In this document: piece by piece, positions 17,073 to 26,668 of the stretch
Layout of the letters: every line of letters begins with the position of its first letter
Position numbering within the stretch: the first letter of the stretch is position 1
NCBI RefSeq assembly: GCF_002845745.1
Contig: NZ_PIUM01000017.1
Span: 1 to 64,000 of the forward strand
DNA from: Telmatospirillum siberiense
GTDB lineage: Bacteria > Pseudomonadota > Alphaproteobacteria > Rhodospirillales > Magnetospirillaceae
Reading direction: 5' to 3'
Length of the DNA: 64,000 nt
Made by a program: the position numbers and the translations under genes
The notes under the pieces: model-generated
What the model was told of the DNA's origin: nothing
The model's input: only the letters and a program-made list of their open reading frames with translations
Database searches by the model: none

Positions 17073-17888
17073 ATGCGTCGGTTGCCATTGTCGTTGCTTA
17101 CCGTCTTGGCACTGTTTGGCCGGATCGCCGATGTCCGGGCCGACGAGACATTGGTGCGTCTGCCCACGCGAACCGAGGTCACCCAGGGCTTCCTGTTGGA
17201 AATTCCGGCGCAACCGAAAGCCGCCGTCTTGTTATTTGCCGGTGCCGCCGGATATCTCGGGCTGGACTCGGCCGATGGTCGTCCCCGACTGGCCAACGGC
17301 AACAACTTCCTGGTTCGCTCGCGCCATCTCTTCGCCCAGGCGGGGTTGATCGTCGCCACCTTGGACGCCCCTTCCGACGAGGAGGGGGGCATGGATGCGG
17401 CCTTTCGTCTGAGTCCCGAACATGCCGAGGACGTCGCGGCGGTGGTCGCCTATTTGAAAAAGCAGGCGCCCGTGCCGGTTTGGCTGGTCGGAACCAGTCA
17501 AGGCACGCTGTCGGCGACCCGGACCGGCGCGCGACTGGGCCATGAGGTCGACGGCGTGGTGCTGACCTCGTCCATCAGCCGCCCGGGAGGCCGCCAATCC
17601 TACCATGGCGCGGTCGCGCCGCAGGGCGTTCTGACGCTGGGCCTGGAGGATCTCTCCGTTCCGGTGCTGGTCGTGGCCCATGGCCAGGACGCCTGCGCGG
17701 TAACGCCCCCCGACGACGCGCCCCGCCTCCTTGAACGCCTGGAGCATTCACCGCGTAAGGCGCTGAGGATTCTGCAAGGGGGCGATCCGCCGCGATCCGG
17801 CCCCTGCGACGCATTGTCGGCGCATGGCTACCTGGGCATCGAACCCGAGGCGGTCCAGGTCATCACCGACTTTATCCTGGGACGCTGA
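17073..17888 (+). CDS. exported alpha/beta hydrolase
   Basis: This 271-residue protein has a signal peptide (MRRLPLSLLTVLALFGRIADVRA) and an alpha/beta-hydrolase fold. The nucleophile elbow is GTSQGT with Ser in the centre, a probable catalytic Asp lies in VAHGQDACAV, and a late His occurs in ALSAHGYLGIE. The glycine-rich FAGAAGYLGL could form the oxyanion hole. The N-terminal PKAAVLLFAGAAG is typical of this group of periplasmic hydrolases. The substrate is unknown. It follows panD by 25 bp, so it may share its transcript. Confidence 0.75.
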   Translation: MRRLPLSLLTVLALFGRIADVRADETLVRLPTRTEVTQGFLLEIPAQPKAAVLLFAGAAGYLGLDSADGRPRLANGNNFLVRSRHLFAQAGLIVATLDAPSDEEGGMDAAFRLSPEHAEDVAAVVAYLKKQAPVPVWLVGTSQGTLSATRTGARLGHEVDGVVLTSSISRPGGRQSYHGAVAPQGVLTLGLEDLSVPVLVVAHGQDACAVTPPDDAPRLLERLEHSPRKALRILQGGDPPRSGPCDALSAHGYLGIEPEAVQVITDFILGR

Positions 17889-17904
17889 GGCACGCCCGAA
17901 ACCT

Positions 17905-18120
17905 TTAATAATGCGGCGGCGGCTTGTCGTCCTGCGGCGATCTGTCCGCCCCCAGTTCGACGTCCTTCAGGCGATCTTGCAGGCGGCGTATTCGCGCGGT
18001 CAGCAGATCGATGGCGCGCTGCTGGTCGGTCAGCACGTCGGACATCTCGTCGGCCATCCTCTCATGATGGGCAAGCCTGCTTTCCAGGGCGATGAGACGG
18101 TCTTCGAGGGCGGAATCCAT
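17905..18120 (-). CDS. slyX: SlyX family protein
   Basis: This small 71-residue protein is mostly one heptad-rich coiled coil (LEDRLIALESRLAHHERMADEMSDVLTDQQRAIDLL, read in parts) with a charged Pro-rich C-terminus ending DDKPPPHY. The His/Tyr tail with several prolines is a SlyX trademark. The cellular role of SlyX is not established. It is convergent with the exported hydrolase gene. Confidence 0.85.
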   Translation of the reverse strand: MDSALEDRLIALESRLAHHERMADEMSDVLTDQQRAIDLLTARIRRLQDRLKDVELGADRSPQDDKPPPHY

Positions 18121-18270
18121 GAGCGGCGGGTGTCCTGATTTTGATGGAAAGCGCGGAAGTCTGCCCCCAAAGCGCCGGCGAAGGCAAGAGAAGGCATGGC
18201 ACGGCAGCGGTTGACCTGCTGATTTCCCTTTGATTCAATGATATTTTCCCCTTGAAAGGGTGGCTTCCCG

Positions 18271-19389
18271 GTGACGACGCAGGTCAATGTCTTCCAGACT
18301 CCCGCCGATGTGGCGGTGGTGGTGCAGACCGTGCTGCGGCCCAGTTTGCTGCAAGCCGTCCGTTCGGTCTTCGCCCAGGATTTTGATGGACGGATCCATC
18401 TGCTGATCGGCGTCGACGTCCAGCGGGGCGAGGGGGCTCTCCTCGACCGGCTGGCCGGGGAATGTCCGTCCCATGTGATGATGACCATCCTGGACCCCGG
18501 CTATTCCACGTCGCGCCGGCATGGCGGGGGCTATCCCAACTATTACGGCGGAAGTCTCAGGACCGTTCTCAGCTATCTGGCCAACAGCCCGCTGGTTGCC
18601 TATCTGGACGACAACGACTGGTACGGCGGCAATCATCTTTCCCTGTTGTCATCGGCCATCAAAGGCAAGGATTGGGCCTGGTCCGGGCGCTGGCTGGTTC
18701 ATCCGGAGACGCTTCTGCCCATTTGCCGCGATGAATGGGATTCGGTGGGCGGCCGTCCGGGGATCAACGACCGGTACGGTGGTTTCGTCCAGCCGAGCGG
18801 CCTGATGATGGACCGGGAGGCCTGCCATTTCGTCATGCCGTTCTGGTCGCTCGCCGCCTTTCCCGACGGTTCCGGTGAGGATCGCCTGATCTTCAACGAG
18901 CTGAACAGGAATTTGGCGGGCGGGGCGACGAACCAGCATAGCTGCTTCTGTACCTTGTCCGACCATGCTTTGCACGGGGAGCATCATCAGCGGGAATTTG
19001 CCAGGCGTGGTTTGGGCTGGGTTACCGACGCGGCGCAGATCGAGCGGATCTCGGTCCTGACGGAGAAAGCCCGGGCGGCGGCCGGGGCGGGGGATTGGGC
19101 CGCCGTCAAAAGCGCGGCGGCGTCGGTCTTGAAGATCCATCCCCATCATCCCGAGGCGCATTTTCTGATGGGACGGCAGAGCCGGGCCCTCGGGCGCAAG
19201 GATGAAGCCGTCAAATCCTTCACCACGGCCATCGCGATCGACGATTCCCGTCCCGAATGGCTCGATGCCCTGGCCGATCTTTTCGAGAGTTGCCACAAGC
19301 GGAAAAGCGCGGAGAAGTTGCGGGAAACGCGGCGGCGGCGTTTCCCATCCCATCCTGGTCGGCCGCCTGGGGATCGGGCAGGGTCATGA
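18271..19389 (+). CDS. glycosyltransferase-like protein with C-terminal TPR
   Basis: This 372-residue protein starts at GTG 18271. The N-terminal 240 residues resemble a GT2/GT-A fold, with VAVVVQTVLRPSLLQAVRSVFAQDF and HLLIGVD, and YLDDNDWYGGNH as the likely DxD metal site. The C-terminal part (about 265-350) reads as tetratricopeptide repeats (HHPEAHFLMGRQSRALGRKDEAVKSF). The sugar and acceptor are unknown. The stop codon overlaps the convergent membrane-protein gene by 6 bp. A similar TPR plus glycosyltransferase combination, in the opposite domain order, occurs at 38645. Confidence 0.75.
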   Translation: MTTQVNVFQTPADVAVVVQTVLRPSLLQAVRSVFAQDFDGRIHLLIGVDVQRGEGALLDRLAGECPSHVMMTILDPGYSTSRRHGGGYPNYYGGSLRTVLSYLANSPLVAYLDDNDWYGGNHLSLLSSAIKGKDWAWSGRWLVHPETLLPICRDEWDSVGGRPGINDRYGGFVQPSGLMMDREACHFVMPFWSLAAFPDGSGEDRLIFNELNRNLAGGATNQHSCFCTLSDHALHGEHHQREFARRGLGWVTDAAQIERISVLTEKARAAAGAGDWAAVKSAAASVLKIHPHHPEAHFLMGRQSRALGRKDEAVKSFTTAIAIDDSRPEWLDALADLFESCHKRKSAEKLRETRRRRFPSHPGRPPGDRAGS

Positions 19390-20274
19390 TGCGGATCCGG
19401 TTTGCGGACGTGGCGTCGGGGTGATCGCGGCGTCGGGGACGGGGCCTGTCCCCCTGAGCTGGACGAAACGTTGCAGCAGATCGAACCAGAATGGAGCGCC
19501 GAACAGCAGGGAGATGGCCGTCATCAGCAGGCCGAAAACGGTATCGAAGGGCTTGTATCGCAAGGTATCGAAAATGTCTTTGGGCCAGCCGAAGGGAAAA
19601 TTCGTATTGAGGAGATCGTGCAGGGCTTGGGGCGCAGGAGTGCCAGGCGTGACCATGTGGATCTGCTCAACCAACGTCGGTTGGAGCCAGAAGGCGCGTG
19701 TGATGTCGAAGGTGTTGGCGTTGAGGGCTGCCGTAATCGCCAGGCCGATCAGGAACGACACCAGTTGGATTTGCCGCTTGTAGTCGCCGCTCAGCCGGTC
19801 CATCGCCGCATCGAACCAAGTGGCGAGATGGGCGTGAAAACTTTCGAGGTCACCTCCTGTTCGTTCATAGAAGCCTTGGAGCAGGCTTCGCAACTGCGCA
19901 TCAGGGATACCGGCGATGGCCGCCTTCAGGGTGAGATTGACCGTCGGATTGGTGGGCGGCCTCTGGATGACGTCGATCAGGGCCGCCGCGAACTGCGGCG
20001 CGGGAATATAGGACGGGCGCAGTGCATAACTGGTGGCCGTCGTGACATCGGTACCGGAGCCGCGCGGGTTGATTGCCGCGTGATTCAGGATATCGCGCGC
20101 CAGTCCCGTCAGGTTGGGATCGTTGAGAAGGGTCTTCAATCCCGCAAGCAGGGTGTTGGCCCGCCATTTGAAAATCGAGGCGATGGCTTCGGTGATGGCG
20201 CTGACGACCAGACTCAGCGTCGCGTAGGTCAGGGCCAGGCCGATGAAGACATTGACGATGTCGCCGAGAAGCAT
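19384..20274 (-). CDS. membrane protein of unknown function
   Basis: I do not recognise a named family for this 296-residue protein. It starts MLLGDIVNVFIGLALTYATLSLVVSAITEAIAS, a membrane helix at the very N-terminus without a cleavage site. Further hydrophobic helices lie near 168-190 (IQLVSFLIGLAITAALNANTF) and 250-268 (FGLLMTAISLLFGAPFWFDLL). A soluble region of about 120 residues separates the first two. The C-terminus is Pro/Thr-rich. It looks like a four-helix or three-helix inner membrane protein found sporadically in bacteria. The 252-bp gap upstream (20275-20526) shows no gene. Confidence 0.65.
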   Translation of the reverse strand: MLLGDIVNVFIGLALTYATLSLVVSAITEAIASIFKWRANTLLAGLKTLLNDPNLTGLARDILNHAAINPRGSGTDVTTATSYALRPSYIPAPQFAAALIDVIQRPPTNPTVNLTLKAAIAGIPDAQLRSLLQGFYERTGGDLESFHAHLATWFDAAMDRLSGDYKRQIQLVSFLIGLAITAALNANTFDITRAFWLQPTLVEQIHMVTPGTPAPQALHDLLNTNFPFGWPKDIFDTLRYKPFDTVFGLLMTAISLLFGAPFWFDLLQRFVQLRGTGPVPDAAITPTPRPQTGSAS

Positions 20275-20526
20275 GGGGGCCTCCGTTCAACTGGCCCAGG
20301 CGATCAGCGGCTGACGGATGGAACCAGCCGGCCCGCCCGTCCGGTCCGAAGAGATCGATCCGCCCCACTTACCCCGGGCGCCCTCAATTTGTCGGCCACT
20401 CAGGCCCAAATTCCGGGTGGTTTCCCCGGATAGGAGGCATTGGAATCGGAGGACTTGTCCATAGGCCGGACGTCACAGGCGGAGTAAGGGGGGATGGGGC
20501 GGGGTTAGCCTATCCGAAAGATGTGC

Positions 20527-21177
20527 CTAACCGACCACCTTGTAGACCACGACGTCGCGGCTGGTCCGGTCCTCCAGCTCCAGGCTGCAGGCGATGGTGT
20601 ATGCCGCCACCTTCATCAGCCCGGTGCGCGGCAGGTAACTTCGGCCGGGGTCGGCCATCAGAATGTCGCATCCGGCCGTCGCGCAACGGCGCATCCAGGC
20701 GAACACTTTTTCGGCCATGGGCCGCTCATAGCAGACATCGCCGGCCAGCACGACGTCCCATGGGCAATCGGGCCGCTCCAGAACGTCGTCGAGCAGAACC
20801 TCGACAGTGACGGCGTTGGCCGTGGCGTTGAGGCCGATGGCCTCGGCGGCGACGGCGTCGATTTCGGCGGCATGGGCGCTGCTCGCCCCGGCCATGACGG
20901 CGGCGATCGCCGTCATGCCGCAACCCGCGGCGAAGTCGAGAACGCGCTTTCCCCGGACCAGGTCGGGGGTGTCGAGCACATAGCGGGACAGCGCCTGTCC
21001 GCCGACCCAGGGGAAGGCCCAGTAAGGCGGCGGCAGGTTGTTGCCGTGCAGGAAGTCCTCGGTGGCCTGCCACAAAGGCGTGATTTCGGTGGCCAGATGC
21101 AGCCTGATTTCGGGACAGGCGGGCGGGCTCGCGAGTTCGGTATGGGCGCGAATGAAGGCCGGGCGGTCGGTCGTCAC
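20527..21177 (-). CDS. class I SAM methyltransferase, ETF-beta lysine methyltransferase-like (METTL20)
   Basis: This protein has 216 residues from GTG 21177, which overlaps the ubiA stop codon by 4 bp. SAM motif I is VLDFAAGCGMTAIAAVMAGA, and the post-motif LAGDVCYERPMAEKVFAW resembles the D-x-x-Y signature of METTL20. METTL20 trimethylates lysines of the electron transfer flavoprotein beta subunit, and homologues in Agrobacterium-like bacteria do the same. An older name for relatives is ribosomal protein L11 methyltransferase-like, which I consider less likely. Coupling to ubiA suggests a link to the ETF-ubiquinone electron route, but this is an inference. Confidence 0.75.
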   Translation of the reverse strand: MTTDRPAFIRAHTELASPPACPEIRLHLATEITPLWQATEDFLHGNNLPPPYWAFPWVGGQALSRYVLDTPDLVRGKRVLDFAAGCGMTAIAAVMAGASSAHAAEIDAVAAEAIGLNATANAVTVEVLLDDVLERPDCPWDVVLAGDVCYERPMAEKVFAWMRRCATAGCDILMADPGRSYLPRTGLMKVAAYTIACSLELEDRTSRDVVVYKVVG

Positions 21178-22100
21178 ATTATTTTTCCGGTGACGATGGC
21201 GAGCATCATCAGCCAGCCGAAGACCCTGTTCGACTTGAATTTGTCGAGGCAATCCTGGGTATTGTCGATGTCGAGCGCGCGGATCTGCCAGAACAGTTGC
21301 CCGCCGGCCACGGCCAGCAGCGGATAGAACGGCCAGGAAAGGCCGGCCGCCCATCCCGTCGCGGCGAACAACGCCAGGGCCAGGCTGTAGAAGCCGACCA
21401 GCCAGGCGGGAGTGGCGGCCCCCAGGCGAAGCGCGGTGGACCGTATGCCGATCAAGGCGTCGTCCTGCTTGTCCTGATGGGCGTAGATGGTGTCGTAGCC
21501 CAGCGTCCAGAAAATACCACCGGCGTAAAGCAGAACGGGGGACCAATGCTCGCCGCCGCCGGCCGCCGCCCAGCCGAGCAGCGCGCCCCAGTTGAAGGTC
21601 AGCCCCAGCCACGCCTGCGGCCAGTAGGTGATGCGTTTCATGAAGGGATAGGTGAATACCAGCGCCAGGGAGGCGGCGCCCAGGATCACCGAGGTCCGGT
21701 TGAATTGCAGCAGGATGATCAGGCCGACGGCCAATTGCAGGGCGAGGAAGGCCGAGGCTTGCAAGGGGTTGACGGCGCCCGAGGGAATGGGGCGCGCGGC
21801 GGTACGCGCGACGCGGCCGTCGAAATCGCGGTCGACGATGTCGTTGAAGGTGCATCCGGCTCCGCGCATGACGACGGCGCCGATGCCGAACAGGACCAGC
21901 AGTCTGAGATCGGGCCAGGTGTCGGCCCCCAGGGCGATGCTCCACCATCCGGGCAGCAGCAGCAGCCAGGTGCCGATCGGCCGGTCGAGCCGCATCAGAC
22001 GCAGGTAGGGGCGCAACGTCAGGGGCGAAAGGCGATCGATCCAATCGCCGACCGGAATGTCTCCGAGCACTGTAGAGCTTGTCTTCATGACGCTATACAT
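21174..22100 (-). CDS. ubiA: 4-hydroxybenzoate polyprenyltransferase UbiA
   Basis: This is a 308-residue polytopic membrane enzyme that attaches the polyprenyl tail to 4-hydroxybenzoate in ubiquinone synthesis. The first Asp-rich motif is visible as GCTFNDIVDRDFDGRVARTAARPI and the second as GYDTIYAHQDKQDD. Around eight or nine hydrophobic helices are evident. I kept ATG 22100, which has AAGGG nine bases upstream; ATG 22088 is an alternative. A SAM methyltransferase gene overlaps its 3' end. rsmE diverges 32 bp away. Confidence 0.95.
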   Translation of the reverse strand: MYSVMKTSSTVLGDIPVGDWIDRLSPLTLRPYLRLMRLDRPIGTWLLLLPGWWSIALGADTWPDLRLLVLFGIGAVVMRGAGCTFNDIVDRDFDGRVARTAARPIPSGAVNPLQASAFLALQLAVGLIILLQFNRTSVILGAASLALVFTYPFMKRITYWPQAWLGLTFNWGALLGWAAAGGGEHWSPVLLYAGGIFWTLGYDTIYAHQDKQDDALIGIRSTALRLGAATPAWLVGFYSLALALFAATGWAAGLSWPFYPLLAVAGGQLFWQIRALDIDNTQDCLDKFKSNRVFGWLMMLAIVTGKIM

Positions 22101-22132
22101 TAGGGGCCCTTACGCAGACTGCAAAGGCCGGA

Positions 22133-22915
22133 ATGGACATATCCCCCAAACTTCGCCTGTTCGTCGAGGGCCCCCTGGCCGAAGGGGAAAACCTCGATCT
22201 CGATCAGAAGCAGATCCACTACTTGTTGCATGTCATGCGGCTTCAGGCAGGAGGCGAGGTCGCCCTGTTCAACGGCCGCGACGGCGAATGGCTGGCGCGC
22301 GCCGGCGAGGTTTCGAAACGCGCTCTGGTGATGACCGTCGAACGCCGGTTGCGACCGCAGGCTGCGGAGCCCGATCTTTGGCTGGTGTTTGCCCCGGTCA
22401 AACGCGCGCGTATCGATTTCATCGTCGAGAAGGCGACGGAATTGGGGGTTTCCGTCCTGGCGCCGGTGTTTACCCGCCATACGGCGATGACCCGGGTCAA
22501 TGAGGAACGCTTGCGCGCCATCGCCACGGAAGCCGCCGAACAGTGCGAAAGACTGAGCGTGCCGGAGGTGCGGCCCTCGGCGTCGCTCGATTCCGTGCTC
22601 GCCGCCTGGCCCGAAGGGCGGCGATTGATCCTGTTGGACGAGGGGGGCGGCGGAGCGCCCATCGCCAGTGCCCTGGCCGGCGGGAGTATTGGGCCGGCGG
22701 CGGTCCTGGTCGGACCGGAAGGCGGCTTCGCCAAATCCGAGCTTGACGCTTTGCGCGCGCTATCGTTTGCTACGCCCGTCGGCTTGGGTCCGCGGATTTT
22801 GCGGGCCGACACCGCCGTGATCGCTGCCCTTTCCTGTTTCCAGGCCCTTTGCGGCGATTGGCGAGCGCCATCCACCGTTTGTTCCACTCCCCCCCAAACT
22901 CTCTCAAAGGGATAA
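22133..22915 (+). CDS. rsmE: 16S rRNA (uracil1498-N3)-methyltransferase
   Basis: RsmE is a SPOUT methyltransferase that modifies U1498 of 16S rRNA. This 260-residue protein shows the N-terminal PUA-like start (KLRLFVEGPLAEGE, HYLLHVMRLQAGGEVALFNG). The knotted C-terminal core contains KATELGVSVLAPV, EQCERLSVPEV, LVGPEGGFAKSELD and GPRILRADTAVIAAL. Length is slightly greater than usual because of a Ser/Thr/Pro tail. It is followed within 10 bp by gshA. Confidence 0.95.
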   Translation: MDISPKLRLFVEGPLAEGENLDLDQKQIHYLLHVMRLQAGGEVALFNGRDGEWLARAGEVSKRALVMTVERRLRPQAAEPDLWLVFAPVKRARIDFIVEKATELGVSVLAPVFTRHTAMTRVNEERLRAIATEAAEQCERLSVPEVRPSASLDSVLAAWPEGRRLILLDEGGGGAPIASALAGGSIGPAAVLVGPEGGFAKSELDALRALSFATPVGLGPRILRADTAVIAALSCFQALCGDWRAPSTVCSTPPQTLSKG

Positions 22916-22924
22916 GCCAGCTCC

Positions 22925-24289
22925 ATGTCCGCCCCCGCACAGCCAAGCGGCGAGCCCGTCACCAGCAAGGCGCAGCTTGTCGAATATGCGGCCGCCGGCT
23001 GCAAACCAGCCGAATCCTGGCGCATTGGCACCGAACACGAGAAATTCGCCTTCCGCTGCGACGATCTGCGGCCCTTGACCTATGAGGGGCCGCGCGGCAT
23101 CCAGGCCGTCTTGCAGGGATTGGAAGCCTTTGGCTGGGAGCCGGTCGAGGAGGCCGGCCACGTCATCGCCCTTCTCAAGGACGGCGCCAGCGTCACCCTG
23201 GAGCCCGGCGGCCAGTTGGAATTGTCCGGCGCGCCGGTGGAGACCGTGCATCAGACCTGCCGCGAGGTGAACGAGCATCTGAAGCAGGTCAAGGAAATCG
23301 GGGGCCGGCTGAACGTCGGTTTCCTGGGCCTCGGCTTCAATCCCAAATGGGAGCGGAAAGACGTTCCCTGGATGCCCAAGGGCCGCTATGCCATCATGCG
23401 CCGTTACATGCCCCTCAAAGGGCAGCTCGGGCTCGATATGATGCTGCGCACCTGTACGGTCCAGGTGAATCTCGATTTCGCCTCGGAAGCCGACATGGTG
23501 AAGAAATTCCGTGTCTCGCTGGCCTTGCAGCCGTTGGCGACGGCGCTGTGGGCCAATTCCCCCTTTGTCGAGGGCAAGCCGTCCGGGCTTCTGTCCTATC
23601 GCAGCCACATATGGACCGACACCGACAGCGACCGGACGGGTATCCTGCCTTTCGTCTTCGAAGACGGCATGAGTTTCGAGCGTTATGTCGACTACGCCCT
23701 CGATGTGCCGATGTATTTCGTCTATCGGGACGGCGCCTATATCGACGTGGCCGGATCCTCCTTCAAGGATTTCATGGCCGGAAAGCTGGCGGCCCTGCCG
23801 GGTCAACTGCCGACGCTGGGCGATTGGGTCGATCATCTGACCACCATGTTTCCCGAAGTCCGCCTCAAGCGCTTTCTGGAAATGCGCGGGGCCGACGGTG
23901 GGCCTTGGCGGCGACTGTGTGCCCTGCCGGCGTTCTGGGTCGGCCTGCTCTATGATCAGACGGCGCTCGACGCGGCTTGGGACATGCTCAAGGACTGGAC
24001 CATTGAGGAACATTCGGCTCTGCGCGATGCCGTGCCGACGAGCGGTCTGGCCACCAGGTTCCGTGGCGGTACCGTGCGCGACCTCGCCGTGCAGGCCCTG
24101 GCGATCGCCGAGGATGGCCTGAAACGCCGGGCCCGGCTCGATGCCTATGGCCGGGACGAAACGATCTTCCTGCAGACACTGAACGCCATCGCCCAGTCCG
24201 GTGTCACTCCCGCCGAGGATATGCTGCGGGATTTCCACGGGCGTTGGGCGGGGAACGTCGACGAGGCGTACCGCGACTATTGCTACTGA
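22925..24289 (+). CDS. gshA: glutamate-cysteine ligase, plant/alphaproteobacterial type
   Basis: GshA joins glutamate and cysteine with ATP, the first step of glutathione synthesis. The 454-residue length and the motifs [50 protein letters not shown] and CTVQVNLDF identify the GCS2/plant-type class found in alphaproteobacteria and plants. It starts at ATG 22925 directly after rsmE, with which it is probably co-transcribed. A symmetrical hairpin at 24363 separates it from the convergent tldD. Confidence 0.95.
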   Translation: MSAPAQPSGEPVTSKAQLVEYAAAGCKPAESWRIGTEHEKFAFRCDDLRPLTYEGPRGIQAVLQGLEAFGWEPVEEAGHVIALLKDGASVTLEPGGQLELSGAPVETVHQTCREVNEHLKQVKEIGGRLNVGFLGLGFNPKWERKDVPWMPKGRYAIMRRYMPLKGQLGLDMMLRTCTVQVNLDFASEADMVKKFRVSLALQPLATALWANSPFVEGKPSGLLSYRSHIWTDTDSDRTGILPFVFEDGMSFERYVDYALDVPMYFVYRDGAYIDVAGSSFKDFMAGKLAALPGQLPTLGDWVDHLTTMFPEVRLKRFLEMRGADGGPWRRLCALPAFWVGLLYDQTALDAAWDMLKDWTIEEHSALRDAVPTSGLATRFRGGTVRDLAVQALAIAEDGLKRRARLDAYGRDETIFLQTLNAIAQSGVTPAEDMLRDFHGRWAGNVDEAYRDYCY

Positions 24290-24362
24290 GGCCGGTTTCG
24301 GAGGCCGCGCGATCCGAAAGAGGGTAACCCCCGCCGTTTCAGGGCCTCATGGCTGGAGAAGA

Positions 24363-24392
24363 TTGAACCACCAAGACGCCTTGGTGGTTCAA
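24363..24392. terminator. hairpin between convergent gshA and tldD
   Basis: TTGAACCACCAAG and CTTGGTGGTTCAA form a perfect 13-bp stem with an ACGC loop, 74 bp after gshA and 58 bp after the tldD stop on the other strand. The U-tracts are short, so it is a probable rather than classical bidirectional terminator. Confidence 0.65.
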
Positions 24393-24450
24393 AACTTCAA
24401 AGGAGTCCCAATAATCCGGCGAGGTGGCGGAAGTAACGGGACAAGCCCCG

Positions 24451-25884
24451 TCACACCGCCGTGCCGCCGACCGTCAGACCGTCGATTTTCAGCGTCGGCT
24501 GACCGACGCCGACGGGAACGCTCTGGCCATCCTTGCCGCAGGTGCCGACGCCGTCGTCCAGGGCCAGATCATTGCCGATCATGGTGACCTTCGTCAGCAC
24601 GTCGGGGCCATTGCCGATCAGCGTCGCGCCTTTCACCGCCGGTCCGATCCGGCCGTTCTCGATCAGATAGGCCTCGGTGGCCGAAAAGACGAATTTTCCG
24701 CTGGTGATGTCGACCTGACCGCCGCCGAAATTGACCGCGTAGATGCCCTTTTTCACCGAGCTCAGGATCTCTTCGGGCGAGTGCGCCCCGGCCAGCATGA
24801 AGGTGTTGGTCATGCGGGGCAGAGGCTGGCTGGCATAGGATTGCCGCCGGCCGTTGCCGGTCGGCCGGGTGTTCATCAGCCGGGCGTTCATCCGGTCGAA
24901 CAGATAGCCTTTCAGAATTCCGTCCTCGATCAATACGGTGCGCGACGACGGGGTGCCTTCGTCATCGATGGAGATCGAGCCGCGGCGGTCGATCAGGGTG
25001 CCGTCATCGACCACGGTGACGCCGGGGGCCGCCACCCTTTGGCCGATCATGCCCGAGAAAGCCGAGGTCTGCTTGCGGTTGAAGTCGCCCTCCAGGCCGT
25101 GGCCGATGGCCTCGTGCAGCAATACGCCGGGCCAGCCGGGGCCCAGCACGACGGTCATATCGCCGGCCGGCGCCGGAATGGAATCCAGATTGACCAGGGC
25201 CTGGCGCAGCGCCTCGTCGACCGCGGGACGCCATTGTTCCGGTTGCATCAGCCCTTCGTAGGTCACCCGGCCGCCCATGCCGTGACTGCCGGTTTCCATG
25301 CGCTCGCCGTCGGCCACCATGACCGACACGTTGAAGCGGACCAGCGGGCGGATGTCCGATGAATGGGTGCCGTCGGCACGTACGATGCGCACCGCCTGCC
25401 AGGATCCGGCGATCGACGCCATGACCTGCTTTACCCGGGGGTCGAGACCGCGGGCGTAGGCGTCTATTTGTTCGAGCAGATCGACCTTGGCGGCAAAGGG
25501 GACCAGGGTCAGCGGATTGAGATCGGTATAGAGCTGGGCGTTGGTTCCCGAAGGGCCGATGGCCAGGCTGCCGCTATGGCCGGTCCGCACGGCCCGAACC
25601 GTTTCCCCGGCCCGCTTGAGGGCCGCTTCCGACAGTTCGCTGGCATGGGCGTAGCCGGTGGCTTCGCCGGATACGGCCCTGAGGCCGAAGCCCTGGGCGG
25701 TGTCGAAGCTCGCGCTTTTGATCCGACCGTCGTCGAGGCCGATGCTTTCCGACTGGCGGTATTCCAGGAACAGCTCGCCGTCGTCGCTGCCGGCGAGGTT
25801 GTCCTTGACGATGGCCTCGATCCGCTGGCGATCCAGTCCGGTTTTTTTGAAGAAGAGCTCATCGGTGGTGGCGCTGTGCGGCAT
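24451..25884 (-). CDS. tldD: metalloprotease TldD
   Basis: TldD works with TldE/PmbA as a peptidase that processes peptides such as microcins and unfolded substrates. This 477-residue protein has the zinc motif HEAIGHGLEGDFNRK and the following GMIGQRVAAPGVTVVDDGTL typical of the family. I chose ATG 25884 (MPHSATTDELFFKKTGLD); the open frame extends 42 codons upstream without similarity. The C-terminus LKIDGLTVGG is conserved. The tldE partner is not in the window. Confidence 0.95.
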   Translation of the reverse strand: MPHSATTDELFFKKTGLDRQRIEAIVKDNLAGSDDGELFLEYRQSESIGLDDGRIKSASFDTAQGFGLRAVSGEATGYAHASELSEAALKRAGETVRAVRTGHSGSLAIGPSGTNAQLYTDLNPLTLVPFAAKVDLLEQIDAYARGLDPRVKQVMASIAGSWQAVRIVRADGTHSSDIRPLVRFNVSVMVADGERMETGSHGMGGRVTYEGLMQPEQWRPAVDEALRQALVNLDSIPAPAGDMTVVLGPGWPGVLLHEAIGHGLEGDFNRKQTSAFSGMIGQRVAAPGVTVVDDGTLIDRRGSISIDDEGTPSSRTVLIEDGILKGYLFDRMNARLMNTRPTGNGRRQSYASQPLPRMTNTFMLAGAHSPEEILSSVKKGIYAVNFGGGQVDITSGKFVFSATEAYLIENGRIGPAVKGATLIGNGPDVLTKVTMIGNDLALDDGVGTCGKDGQSVPVGVGQPTLKIDGLTVGGTAV

Positions 25885-25940
25885 GGGAACTCCTTGAAAT
25901 CGGAACTTGGGGCCTGGGCGGTTTTTAAGGAACGAAAAGC

Positions 25941-26516
25941 TCAGGCGTGTCCGGCCTCGCCGGACAGCATGCCGAGATCGGCGCCGATGCGGCCGATGGC
26001 GCGTTCCCACTTGCGTTCGATCTCCACGCCGAACAGCAGATCCTCGTCGGCGGGGACGGTCAGCCAGGCGTTCTGCCGGATTTCGTCATCCAACTGACCG
26101 GCGCCCCAGCCGGCATATCCCAGCGCGAGCATGCTCTGGCGCGGACCGCGCCCCTCGGCGATGGCCTTCAACACATCGATGGTCGCGGTCAGGCCGACAT
26201 GGTCGTCGACCATCAGCGTGGTGTCCTGGACATAGTCGTTGGAATGCAGTACGAAACCGCGGCCCGCCTCGACCGGTCCGCCGAAATGGACGCGGATCGG
26301 GTCGCAGACCGGCGTCGGTTCGATGTCGAGCTGCTGGAGCAGATCGGGAAAGCTTAAGGAATTGAACAGGCGGTTCACCACCAGGCCCATGGCCCCCTCG
26401 GCCGTGTGCGCGCAAAGATACACCAACGTCCGCGAGAAGCGCTGGTCTTGCATCCTCGGCATGGCGATCAACATCTGTCCGGCGAGATAGCCGATGGATT
26501 CATGTGCGTGTGGCAT
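25941..26516 (-). CDS. YqgE/AlgH family protein (DUF179)
   Basis: This protein has 191 residues from ATG 26516, after discarding a 49-codon upstream extension. The family core is clear: GYLAGQMLIAMPRMQDQRFSRTLVYLCAHTAEGAMGLVVNR, then FGGPVEAGRGFVLHS and ALGYAGWGAGQLDDEIRQNAWL. These proteins have no proven biochemical activity; AlgH was named for an effect on alginate synthesis in Pseudomonas. The gene lies 56 bp upstream of tldD on the same strand and is divergent from the DsbD/ScsB gene. Confidence 0.93.
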   Translation of the reverse strand: MPHAHESIGYLAGQMLIAMPRMQDQRFSRTLVYLCAHTAEGAMGLVVNRLFNSLSFPDLLQQLDIEPTPVCDPIRVHFGGPVEAGRGFVLHSNDYVQDTTLMVDDHVGLTATIDVLKAIAEGRGPRQSMLALGYAGWGAGQLDDEIRQNAWLTVPADEDLLFGVEIERKWERAIGRIGADLGMLSGEAGHA

Positions 26517-26668
26517 ACCTGATGAGATATGCCGAAGGCGACCGGAACGCAAGGCTCGCCCCTCGATCAAAGGTACGGTTGTGATCGGCTTGGGATTGAC
26601 AGCCGGCCGGCTGAGCGGGCACTGATGGGCGGAGCTTTGGAAAGCGTGGCGCTTTAGGGACAAAACAG

